DNA of 64,000 bases, taken from NCBI GenBank assembly GCA_947359465.1, contig OX375881.1, forward strand, positions 32,095,742 through 32,159,741, in the 5' to 3' direction. Below are positions 1-13,985 of the stretch, in pieces. Each line of letters begins with the position of its first letter. Positions within the stretch are counted from its first letter, which is position 1. Below the pieces are notes generated by a model. That model was given only the letters and a program-made list of their open reading frames with translations. It did no database searches and was not told where the DNA came from. A program made the position numbers and the translations under genes. The stretch comes from Metellina segmentata. Taxonomy: Eukaryota; Arthropoda; Arachnida; Araneae; Tetragnathidae.

Positions 1-514
1 GTATCATATGCGATATCATTATATTGAATCTGGTGCGATGTAATTTTATACTTTACTGCACGATACCATTCCATTGTATCATATGCGATATCATTATATT
101 GAATCTGGTGCGATGTAATTCTATACTATACTGCATGATACCATTCCATTGTATCATATGCGATGTCATTAGATTGAATCTGGTGCGATGTAATTCTATA
201 CTATACTGCATGATTCCATTCCATTGTATCATATGCGATGTCATTATATTGAATCTGGTGCGAAGTAATTCTATACAATACTGCATGATTCCATTCCATT
301 GTATCATATGCGATGTAATTATATTGAATCTGGTGCGATGTAATTCTATACTATACTGCACGATTCCATTCCATTGTATCATATGCGATGTTTATATATT
401 CAATCTGGTGCGAAGTAATTCTTTACAATACTGCATGATTCCATTCCATTGTATCATATGCGATATCATTATATTGAATCTGGTGTGATGTAATTCTATA
501 CTATACTGCATTAT

Positions 515-2790
515 ACCATTCCATTGTATCATATGCGATGTCATTATATTGAATCTGGTGCGATGTCATTATATTGAATCTTGTGCGATATCATTATAAT
601 GAATCTGGTGTGATGTAATTCTATACTATACTACACGATACCATTCCATTGTATCATATGCTATGTCATTATATTGAATCTGATGTGATGTAATTCTATA
701 CTATACTGCGCGATACCATTCCTTGGTATCATATGCGATGTCATTATATTGAATCTTGTGCGATGTCATTATATTGAATCTGGTGTGATGTAATTCTATA
801 CTATACTACACGATACCATTCCATTGTATCATATACGATATCATTATATTGAATCTGGTGCGATGTAATTTTATACTATACTGCACGATACCATTCCATT
901 GTATCATATGCGATATCATTATATTGAATCTGGTGCGATGTAATTCTATACTATACTGCATGATACCATTCCATTGTATCATATGCGATGTCATTAGATT
1001 GAATCTGGTGCGATGTAATTCTATACTATACTGCATGATTCCATTCCATTGTATGATATGCGATGTCATTATATTGAATCTGGTGCGATGTAATTCTATA
1101 CTATACTGCATGATTCCATTCTATTGTATCATATGCGATGTCATTATTTTGAATCTGGTGCGAAGTAATTCTATACAATATTGCATGATTCCATTCCATT
1201 GTATCATATGCGATATTATTATATTGAATCTGGTGCGATGTAATTTTATACTATACTGCACGATACCATTCCATTGTATCATATGCTATGTCATTATATT
1301 GAATCTTGTGCGATGTCATTATATTGAATCTGGTGTGATGTAATTCTATACTATACTACACGATACCATTCCATTGTATCATATGCTATGTCATTATATT
1401 GAATCTGGTGCGATGTAATTCTATACTATACTGCATGATTCCATTCCATTGTATCATATGCGATGTCATTATATTGAATGTGGTGCGAAGTTATTCTATA
1501 CAATACTGCATGATTCCGTTCCATTGTATCATATGCGATATCATTATATTGAATCTGGTGCGATGTAATTTTATACTATACTGCACGATACCATTCCATT
1601 GTATCATATGCGATGTCATTATATTGAATCTGGTGCGATGTAATTCTATACTATACTACACGATTCCATTCCATTGTATCATATGCGATGTTATTATATT
1701 GAATCTGGTGCGAAGTAATTCTATACAATACTGCATGATTCCATTCCATTGTATCATATGCGATATCATTATATTGAATCTGGTGCGATGTAATTCTATA
1801 CTATACTACACGATACCATTCCATTGTATCATATGCGATGTCATTATATTGAATCTGGTGCGATGTAATTCTATACTATACTGCATGATTCCATTCCATT
1901 GTATCATATGCGATGTCATTATATTGAATCTGGTGCGAAGTAATTCTATAAAATATTGCATGATTCCATTCCATTGTATCATATGCGATATCATTATATT
2001 GAATCTGGTGCGATGTAATTTTATACTATACTGCACGATACCATTCCATTGTATCATATGCGATGTCATTATATTGAATCTGGTGCGATGTCATTATATT
2101 GAATCTTGTGCGATATCATTATAATGAATCTGGTGTGATGTAATTCTATACTATACTACACGATACCATTCCATTGTATCATATGCTATGTCATTATATT
2201 GAATCTGATGTGATGTAATTCTATACTATACTGCGCGATACCATTCCTTGGTATCATATGCGATGTCATTATATTGAATCTTGTGCGATGTCATTATATT
2301 GAATCTGGTGTGATGTAATTCTATACTATACTACACGATACCATTCCATTGTATCATATACGATATCATTATATTGAATCTGGTGCGATGTAATTTTATA
2401 CTATACTGCACGATACCATTCCATTGTATCATATGCGATATCATTATATTGAATCTGGTGCGATGTAATTCTATACTATACTGCATGATACCATTCCATT
2501 GTATCATATGCGATGTCATTAGATTGAATCTGGTGCGATGTAATTCTATACTATACTGCATGATTCCATTCCATTGTATCATATGCGATGTCATTATATT
2601 GAATCTGGTGCGAAGTAATTCTATAAAATATTGCATGATTCCATTCCATTGTATCATATGCGATATCATTATATTGAATCTGGTGCGATGTAATTTTATA
2701 CTATACTGCACGATACCATTCCATTGTATCATATGCGATGTCATTATATTGAATCTGGTGCGATGTCATTATATTGAATCTTGTGCGATG
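515..2790 (+). repeat. Higher-order satellite block A, copy 1
   Basis: This stretch is nearly identical to 7,515-9,790, exactly 7,000 bp downstream (280 monomers). Rare variants are shared at the same offset, including ATATACGATA at 831/7,831 and the TTATTTTGAA variant near 1,143/8,143. I saw only one or two base differences, such as CTATACTA versus CTTTACTA near 612/7,612. It indicates a recent block duplication inside the satellite. Confidence 0.85.
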
Positions 2791-3548
2791 TCATTATATT
2801 GAATCTGGTGTGATGTAATTCTATACTATACTACACGATACCATTCCATTGTATCATATACGATATCATTATATTGAATCTGGTGCGATGTAATTTTATA
2901 CTATACTGCACGATACCATTCCATTGTATCATATGCGATATCATTATATTGAATCTGGTGCGATGTAATTCTATACTATACTGCATGATACCATTCCATT
3001 GTATCATATGCGATGTCATTAGATTGAATCTGGTGCGATGTAATTCTATACTATACTGCATGATTCCATTCCATTGTATCATATGCGATGTCATTATATT
3101 GAATCTGGTGCGAAGTAATTCTATAAAATATTGCATGATTCCATTCCATTGTATCATATGCGATATCATTATATTGAATCTGGTGCGATGTAATTTTATA
3201 CAATACTGCACGATACCATTCCATTGTATCATATGCGATGTCATTATATTGAATCTGGTGCGATGTTATTATATTGAATCTTGTGCGATATCATTATATT
3301 GAATCTGGTGTGATGTAATTCTATACTATACTACACGATACCATTCCATTGTATCATATGCTATGTCATTATATTGAATCTGATGTGATGTAATTCTATA
3401 CTATACTGCGCGATACCATTCCTTGGTATCATATGCGATGTCATTATATTGAATCTTGTGCGATGTCATTATATTGAATCTGATGTGATGTAATTCTAGA
3501 CTATACTGCGCGATACCATGTCATTGTATCATATGCGATATCATTATA

Positions 3549-5760
3549 TTGAATCTGGTGCGATGTAATTTTATACTTTACTGCACGATACCATTCCATT
3601 GTATCATATGCGATATCATTATATTGAATCTGGTGCGATGTAATTCTATACTATACTGCATGATACCATTCCATTGTATCATATGCGATGTCATTAGATT
3701 GAATCTGGTGCGATGTAATTCTATACTATACTGCATGATTCCATTCCATTGTATCATATGCGATGTCATTATATTGAATCTGGTGCGAAGTAATTCTATA
3801 CAATACTGCATGATTCCATTCCATTGTATCATATGCGATGTAATTATATTGAATCTGGTGCGATGTAATTCTATACTATACTGCACGATTCCATTCCATT
3901 GTATCATATGCGATGTTTATATATTCAATCTGGTGCGAAGTAATTCTTTACAATACTGCATGATTCCATTCCATTGTATCATATGCGATATCATTATATT
4001 GAATCTGGTGTGATGTAATTCTATACTATACTGCATTATACCATTCCATTGTATCATATGCGATGTCATTATATTGAATCTGGTGCGATGTAATTCTATA
4101 CTATACTGCATGATTCCATTCCATTGTATCATATGCGATGTCATTATATTGAATCTGGTGCGAAGTAATTCTATACAATATTGCATGATTCCATTCCATT
4201 GTATCATATGCGATATTATTATATTGAATCTGGTGCGATGTAATTTTATACTATACTGCACGATACCATTCCATTGTATCATATGCGATTTCATTATATT
4301 GAATCTGGTGCGATGTCATTATATTGAATCTTGTGCGATATCATTATATTGAATCTGGTGTGATGTAATTCTATACTATACTGCACGATACCATTCCATT
4401 GTATCATATGCTATGTCATTATATTGAATCTGATGTGATGTAATTCTATACTATACTGCGCGATACCTTTCCTTAGTATCATATGCGATGTCATTATATT
4501 GAATCTTGTGCGATGTCATTATATTGAATCTTGTGCGATGTCATTATATTGAATCTTGTGCGATGTCATTATATTGAATCTGGTGTGATGTAATTCTATA
4601 CTATACTGCACGATACCATTCCATTGTATCATATGCGATGTCATTATATTGAATCTGGTGCGATGTAATTCTATACAATACTGCATGATTCCGTTCCATT
4701 GTATCATATGCGATATCATTATATTGAATCTGGTGCGATGTAATTTTATACTATACTGCATGATACCATTCCATTGTATCATATGCGATGTCATTATATT
4801 GAATCTGGTGCGATGTAATTCTATACTATACTGCACGATTCCATTCCATTGTATCATATGCGATGTCATTATATTGAATCTGGTGCGTAGTAATTCTATA
4901 CAATACTGCAAGATTCCATTCCATTGTATCATATGCGATATCATTATATTGAATCTGGTGCGATGTAATTCTATACTATACTGCACGATACCATTCCATT
5001 GTATCATATGCGATGTCATTAGATTGAATCTGGTGCGATGTAATTCTATACTATACTGCATGATTCCATTCCATTGTATCATATGCGATGTCATTATATT
5101 GAATCTGGTGCGAAGTAATTCTATACTATACTGCACGATTCCATTCCATTGTATCATATGCGATGTCATTATATTCAATCTGGTGCGAAGTAATTCTTTA
5201 CAATACTGCATGATTCCATTCCATTCTATCATATGCGATATCATTATATTGAATCTGGTGCGATGTAATTCTATACTATACTGCACGATACCATTCCATT
5301 GTATCATATGCGATGTCATTATATTGAATCTTGTGCGATGTCATTATATTGAATCTGGTGTGATGTAATTCTATACTATACTGCACGATACCATTCCATT
5401 GTATCATATGCTAAGTCATTATATTGAATCTGATGTGATGTAATTCTATACTATACTGCACGATACCATTCCATTGTATCATATGCGATGTCATTATATT
5501 GAATCTGGTGCGATGTAATTTTATACTATACTGCGCGTTACCATTTCATTGTATCATATGCGATGTCATTATATTGAATCTGGTGCGATGTCATTATATT
5601 GAATCTTGTGCGATGTCATTATATTGAATCTGGTGCGATGTAATTTTATACTATACTGCACGATACCATTCCATTGTATCATATGCGATGTCATTATATT
5701 GAATCTGGTGCGATGTCATTATATTGAATCTTGTGCGATATCATTATAATGAATCTGGTG
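3549..5760 (+). repeat. Higher-order satellite block B, copy 1
   Basis: Matches 11,774-13,985 at an offset of 8,225 bp (329 monomers). Shared diagnostic variants, in order, are TTTATATATTCAATC, CATTATACC, CCTTTCCTTAG, GCGTAGTAATTC, CTAAGTCATT and GCGTTACCATTTCATT. Its start is also repeated at 24-488, 10,049-10,513 and 17,424-17,888. Confidence 0.82.
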
Positions 5761-7514
5761 TGATGTAATTCTTTACTATACTACACGATACCATTCCATT
5801 GTATCATATGCTATGTCATTATATTGAATCTGATGTGATGTAATTCTATACTATACTGCGCGATACCATTCCTTGGTATCATATGCGATGTCATTATATT
5901 GAATCTTGTGCGATGTCATTATATTGAATCTGGTGTGATGTCATTATATTGAATCTGGTGCGATGTAATTCTATACTATACTGCATGATTCCATTCCATT
6001 GTATCATATGCGATGTCATTATATTGAATCTGGTGCGAAGTAATTCTATACTATACTGCATGATTCCATTCCATTGTATCATATGCGATGTCATTATATT
6101 GAATCTGGTGCGAAGTAATTCTATACTATACTGCACGATTCCATTCCATTGTATCATATGCGATGTCATTATATTCAATCTGGTGCGAAGTAATTCTTTA
6201 CAATACTGCATGATTCCATTCCATTCTATCATATGCGATATCATTATATTGAATCTGGTGCGATGTAATTCTATACTATACTGCACGATACCATTCCATT
6301 GTATCATATGCGATGTCATTATATTGAATCTTGTGCGATGTCATTATATTGAATCTGATGTGATGTAATTCTATACTATACTGCGCGATACCTTTCCTTA
6401 GTATCATATGCGATGTCATTATATTGAATCTTGTGCGATGTCATTATATTGAATCTTGTGCGATGTCATTATATTGAATCTTGTGCGATGTCATTATATT
6501 GAATCTGGTGTGATGTAATTCTATACTATACTGCATGATTCCGTTCCATTGTATCATATGCGATATCATTATATTGAATCTGGTGCGATGTAATTTTATA
6601 CTATACTGCATGATACCATTCCATTGTATCATATGCGATGTCATTATATTGAATCTGGTGCGATGTAATTCTATACTATACTGCACGATTCCATTCCATT
6701 GTATCATATGCGATGTCATTATATTGAATCTGGTGCGTAGTAATTCTATACAATACTGCAAGATTCCATTCCATTGTATCATATGCGATATCATTATATT
6801 GAATCTGGTGCGATGTAATTCTATACTATACTGCACGATACCATTCCATTGTATCATATGCGATGTCATTAGATTGAATCTGGTGCGATGTAATTCTATA
6901 CTATACTGCATGATTCCATTCCATTGTATCATATGCGATGTCATTATATTGAATCTGGTGCGAAGTAATTCTATACTATACTGCACGATTCCATTCCATT
7001 GTATCATATGCGATGTCATTATATTCAATCTGGTGCGAAGTAATTCTTTACAATACTGCATGATTCCATTCCATTCTATCATATGCGATATCATTATATT
7101 GAATCTGGTGCGATGTAATTCTATACTATACTGCACGATACCATTCCATTGTATCATATGCGATGTCATTATATTGAATCTTGTGCGATGTCATTATATT
7201 GAATCTGGTGTGATGTAATTCTATACTATACTGCACGATACCATTCCATTGTATCATATGCTAAGTCATTATATTGAATCTGATGTGATGTAATTCTATA
7301 CTATACTGCACGATACCATTCCATTGTATCATATGCGATGTCATTATATTGAATCTGGTGCGATGTAATTTTATACTATACTGCGCGTTACCATTTCATT
7401 GTATCATATGCGATGTCATTATATTGAATCTGGTGCGATGTCATTATATTGAATCTTGTGCGATGTCATTATATTGAATCTGGTGCGATGTAATTTTATA
7501 CTATACTGCACGAT

Positions 7515-9790
7515 ACCATTCCATTGTATCATATGCGATGTCATTATATTGAATCTGGTGCGATGTCATTATATTGAATCTTGTGCGATATCATTATAAT
7601 GAATCTGGTGTGATGTAATTCTTTACTATACTACACGATACCATTCCATTGTATCATATGCTATGTCATTATATTGAATCTGATGTGATGTAATTCTATA
7701 CTATACTGCGCGATACCATTCCTTGGTATCATATGCGATGTCATTATATTGAATCTTGTGCGATGTCATTATATTGAATCTGGTGTGATGTAATTCTATA
7801 CTATACTACACGATACCATTCCATTGTATCATATACGATATCATTATATTGAATCTGGTGCGATGTAATTTTATACTATACTGCACGATACCATTCCATT
7901 GTATCATATGCGATATCATTATATTGAATCTGGTGCGATGTAATTCTATACTATACTGCATGATACCATTCCATTGTATCATATGCGATGTCATTAGATT
8001 GAATCTGGTGCGATGTAATTCTATACTATACTGCATGATTCCATTCCATTGTATGATATGCGATGTCATTATATTGAATCTGGTGCGATGTAATTCTATA
8101 CTATACTGCATGATTCCATTCTATTGTATCATATGCGATGTCATTATTTTGAATCTGGTGCGAAGTAATTCTATACAATATTGCATGATTCCATTCCATT
8201 GTATCATATGCGATATTATTATATTGAATCTGGTGCGATGTAATTTTATACTATACTGCACGATACCATTCCATTGTATCATATGCTATGTCATTATATT
8301 GAATCTTGTGCGATGTCATTATATTGAATCTGGTGTGATGTAATTCTATACTATACTACACGATACCATTCCATTGTATCATATGCTATGTCATTATATT
8401 GAATCTGGTGCGATGTAATTCTATACTATACTGCATGATTCCATTCCATTGTATCATATGCGATGTCATTATATTGAATGTGGTGCGAAGTTATTCTATA
8501 CAATACTGCATGATTCCGTTCCATTGTATCATATGCGATATCATTATATTGAATCTGGTGCGATGTAATTTTATACTATACTGCACGATACCATTCCATT
8601 GTATCATATGCGATGTCATTATATTGAATCTGGTGCGATGTAATTCTATACTATACTACACGATTCCATTCCATTGTATCATATGCGATGTTATTATATT
8701 GAATCTGGTGCGAAGTAATTCTATACAATACTGCATGATTCCATTCCATTGTATCATATGCGATATCATTATATTGAATCTGGTGCGATGTAATTCTATA
8801 CTATACTACACGATACCATTCCATTGTATCATATGCGATGTCATTATATTGAATCTGGTGCGATGTAATTCTATACTATACTGCATGATTCCATTCCATT
8901 GTATCATATGCGATGTCATTATATTGAATCTGGTGCGAAGTAATTCTATAAAATATTGCATGATTCCATTCCATTGTATCATATGCGATATCATTATATT
9001 GAATCTGGTGCGATGTAATTTTATACTATACTGCACGATACCATTCCATTGTATCATATGCGATGTCATTATATTGAATCTGGTGCGATGTCATTATATT
9101 GAATCTTGTGCGATATCATTATAATGAATCTGGTGTGATGTAATTCTATACTATACTACACGATACCATTCCATTGTATCATATGCTATGTCATTATATT
9201 GAATCTGATGTGATGTAATTCTATACTATACTGCGCGATACCATTCCTTGGTATCATATGCGATGTCATTATATTGAATCTTGTGCGATGTCATTATATT
9301 GAATCTGGTGTGATGTAATTCTATACTATACTACACGATACCATTCCATTGTATCATATACGATATCATTATATTGAATCTGGTGCGATGTAATTTTATA
9401 CTATACTGCACGATACCATTCCATTGTATCATATGCGATATCATTATATTGAATCTGGTGCGATGTAATTCTATACTATACTGCATGATACCATTCCATT
9501 GTATCATATGCGATGTCATTAGATTGAATCTGGTGCGATGTAATTCTATACTATACTGCATGATTCCATTCCATTGTATCATATGCGATGTCATTATATT
9601 GAATCTGGTGCGAAGTAATTCTATAAAATATTGCATGATTCCATTCCATTGTATCATATGCGATATCATTATATTGAATCTGGTGCGATGTAATTTTATA
9701 CTATACTGCACGATACCATTCCATTGTATCATATGCGATGTCATTATATTGAATCTGGTGCGATGTCATTATATTGAATCTTGTGCGATA
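7515..9790 (+). repeat. Higher-order satellite block A, copy 2
   Basis: Copy of 515-2,790 at an offset of 7,000 bp, with the same order of variant monomers and extra X insertions. The offset is a multiple of 25 but not of 75, so the block was moved in 25-bp rather than 75-bp register. Confidence 0.85.
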
Positions 9791-12245
9791 TCATTATATT
9801 GAATCTGGTGTGATGTAATTCTATACTATACTACACGATACCATTCCATTGTATCATATGCTATGTCATTATATTGAATCTGATGTGATGTAATTCTATA
9901 CTATACTGCGCGATACCATTCCTTGGTATCATATGCGATGTCATTATATTGAATCTTGTGCGATATCATTATATAGAATCTGATGTGATGTAATTCTAGA
10001 CTATACTGCGCGATACCATGTCATTGTATCATATGCGATATCATTATATTGAATCTGGTGCGATGTAATTTTATACTTTACTGCACGATACCATTCCATT
10101 GTATCATATGCGATATCATTATATTGAATCTGGTGCGATGTAATTCTATACTATACTGCATGATACCATTCCATTGTATCATATGCGATGTCATTAGATT
10201 GAATCTGGTGCGATGTAATTCTATACTATACTGCATGATTCCATTCCATTGTATCATATGCGATGTCATTATATTGAATCTGGTGCGAAGTAATTCTATA
10301 CAATACTGCATGATTCCATTCCATTGTATCATATGCGATGTAATTATATTGAATCTGGTGCGATGTAATTCTATACTATACTGCACGATTCCATTCCATT
10401 GTATCATATGCGATGTTTATATATTCAATCTGGTGCGAAGTAATTCTTTACAATACTGCATGATTCCATTCCATTGTATCATATGCGATATCATTATATT
10501 GAATCTGGTGTGATGTAATTATGTACTATACTGCATTATACCATTCCATTGTATCATATGCGATGTCATTATATTGAATCTGGTGCGATGTAATTCTATA
10601 CTATACTGCATGATTCCATTCCATTGTATCATATGCGATGTCATTATATTGAATCTGGTGCGAAGTAATTCTATAAAATATTGCATGATTCCATTCCATT
10701 GTATCATATGCGATATCATTATATTGAATCTGGTGCGATGTAATTTTATACTATACTGCACGATACCATTCCATTGTATCATATGCGATGTCATTATATT
10801 GAATCTGGTGCGATGTCATTATATTGAATCTTGTGCGATATCATTATAATGAATCTGGTGTGATGTAATTCTATACTATACTACACGATACCATTCCATT
10901 GTATCATATGCTATGTCATTATATTGAATCTGATGTGATGTAATTCTATACTATACTGCGCGATACCATTCCTTGGTATCATATGCGATGTCATTATATT
11001 GAATCTTGTGCGATGTCATTATATTGAATCTGGTGTGATGTAATTCTATACTATACTACACGATACCATTCCATTGTATCATATACGATATCATTATATT
11101 GAATCTGGTGCGATGTAATTTTATACTATACTGCACGATACCATTCCATTGTATCATATGCGATATCATTATATTGAATCTGGTGCGATGTAATTCTATA
11201 CTATACTGCATGATACCATTCCATTGTATCATATGCGATGTCATTAGATTGAATCTGGTGCGATGTAATTCTATACTATACTGCATGATTCCATTCCATT
11301 GTATCATATGCGATGTCATTATATTGAATCTGGTGCGAAGTAATTCTATAAAATATTGCATGATTCCATTCCATTGTATCATATGCGATATCATTATATT
11401 GAATCTGGTGCGATGTAATTTTATACTATACTGCACGATACCATTCCATTGTATCATATGCGATGTCATTATATTGAATCTGGTGCGATGTCATTATATT
11501 GAATCTTGTGCGATATCATTATATTGAATCTGGTGTGATGTAATTCTATACTATACTACACGATACCATTCCATTGTATCATATGCTATGTCATTATATT
11601 GAATCTGATGTGATGTAATTCTATACTATACTGCGCGATACCATTCCTTGGTATCATATGCGATGTCATTATATTGAATCTTGTGCGATGTCATTATATT
11701 GAATCTGATGTGATGTAATTCTAGACTATACTGCGCGATACCATGTCATTGTATCATATGCGATATCATTATATTGAATCTGGTGCGATGTAATTTTATA
11801 CTTTACTGCACGATACCATTCCATTGTATCATATGCGATATCATTATATTGAATCTGGTGCGATGTAATTCTATACTATACTGCATGATACCATTCCATT
11901 GTATCATATGCGATGTCATTAGATTGAATCTGGTGCGATGTAATTCTATACTATACTGCATGATTCCATTCCATTGTATCATATGCGATGTCATTATATT
12001 GAATCTGGTGCGAAGTAATTCTATACAATACTGCATGATTCCATTCCATTGTATCATATGCGATGTAATTATATTGAATCTGGTGCGATGTAATTCTATA
12101 CTATACTGCACGATTCCATTCCATTGTATCATATGCGATGTTTATATATTCAATCTGGTGCGAAGTAATTCTTTACAATACTGCATGATTCCATTCCATT
12201 GTATCATATGCGATATCATTATATTGAATCTGGTGTGATGTAATT
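9331..12245 (+). repeat. Tandem pair of about 1.2-kb satellite blocks, offset 1,725 bp
   Basis: The segment from 9,331 to about 10,520 repeats at 11,056 to about 12,245, an offset of 1,725 bp (69 monomers, 23 trimers). The marker CTAGACTATACTGCGCG occurs at about 9,997 and 11,722, and again at about 3,497, 14,772 and 17,372. This is the shortest clear higher-order repetition in the array. Confidence 0.8.
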
Positions 12246-13985
12246 CTATACTATACTGCATTATACCATTCCATTGTATCATATGCGATGTCATTATATT
12301 GAATCTGGTGCGATGTAATTCTATACTATACTGCATGATTCCATTCCATTGTATCATATGCGATGTCATTATATTGAATCTGGTGCGAAGTAATTCTATA
12401 CAATATTGCATGATTCCATTCCATTGTATCATATGCGATATTATTATATTGAATCTGGTGCGATGTAATTTTATACTATACTGCACGATACCATTCCATT
12501 GTATCATATGCGATTTCATTATATTGAATCTGGTGCGATGTCATTATATTGAATCTTGTGCGATATCATTATATTGAATCTGGTGTGATGTAATTCTATA
12601 CTATACTGCACGATACCATTCCATTGTATCATATGCTATGTCATTATATTGAATCTGATGTGATGTAATTCTATACTATACTGCGCGATACCTTTCCTTA
12701 GTATCATATGCGATGTCATTATATTGAATCTTGTGCGATGTCATTATATTGAATCTTGTGCGATGTCATTATATTGAATCTTGTGCGATGTCATTATATT
12801 GAATCTGGCGTGATGCAATTCTATACTATACTGCACGATACCATTCCATTGTATCATATGCGATGTCATTATATTGAATCTGGTGCGATGTAATTCTATA
12901 CAATACTGCATGATTCCGTTCCATTGTATCATATGCGATATCATTATATTGAATCTGGTGCGATGTAATTTTATACTATACTGCATGATACCATTCCATT
13001 GTATCATATGCGATGTCATTATATTGAATCTGGTGCGATGTAATTCTATACTATACTGCACGATTCCATTCCATTGTATCATATGCGATGTCATTATATT
13101 GAATCTGGTGCGTAGTAATTCTATACAATACTGCAAGATTCCATTCCATTGTATCATATGCGATATCATTATATTGAATCTGGTGCGATGTAATTCTATA
13201 CTATACTGCACGATACCATTCCATTGTATCATATGCGATGTCATTAGATTGAATCTGGTGCGATGTAATTCTATACTATACTGCATGATTCCATTCCATT
13301 GTATCATATGCGATGTCATTATATTGAATCTGGTGCGAAGTAATTCTATACTATACTGCACGATTCCATTCCATTGTATCATATGCGATGTCATTATATT
13401 CAATCTGGTGCGAAGTAATTCTTTACAATACTGCATGATTCCATTCCATTCTATCATATGCGATATCATTATATTGAATCTGGTGCGATGTAATTCTATA
13501 CTATACTGCACGATACCATTCCATTGTATCATATGCGATGTCATTATATTGAATCTTGTGCGATGTCATTATATTGAATCTGGTGTGATGTAATTCTATA
13601 CTATACTGCACGATACCATTCCATTGTATCATATGCTAAGTCATTATATTGAATCTGATGTGATGTAATTCTATACTATACTGCACGATACCATTCCATT
13701 GTATCATATGCGATGTCATTATATTGAATCTGGTGCGATGTAATTTTATACTATACTGCGCGTTACCATTTCATTGTATCATATGCGATGTCATTATATT
13801 GAATCTGGTGCGATGTCATTATATTGAATCTTGTGCGATGTCATTATATTGAATCTGGTGCGATGTAATTTTATACTATACTGCACGATACCATTCCATT
13901 GTATCATATGCGATGTCATTATATTGAATCTGGTGCGATGTCATTATATTGAATCTTGTGCGATATCATTATAATGAATCTGGTG
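11774..13985 (+). repeat. Higher-order satellite block B, copy 2
   Basis: Copy of 3,549-5,760 with the same ordered markers; a visible difference is GGCGTGATGCAATT near 12,807. Parts recur again at 15,269-16,118 (offset 2,525) and 18,319-19,168 (offset 3,050), so block B material has been amplified several times with different lengths. Confidence 0.82.
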
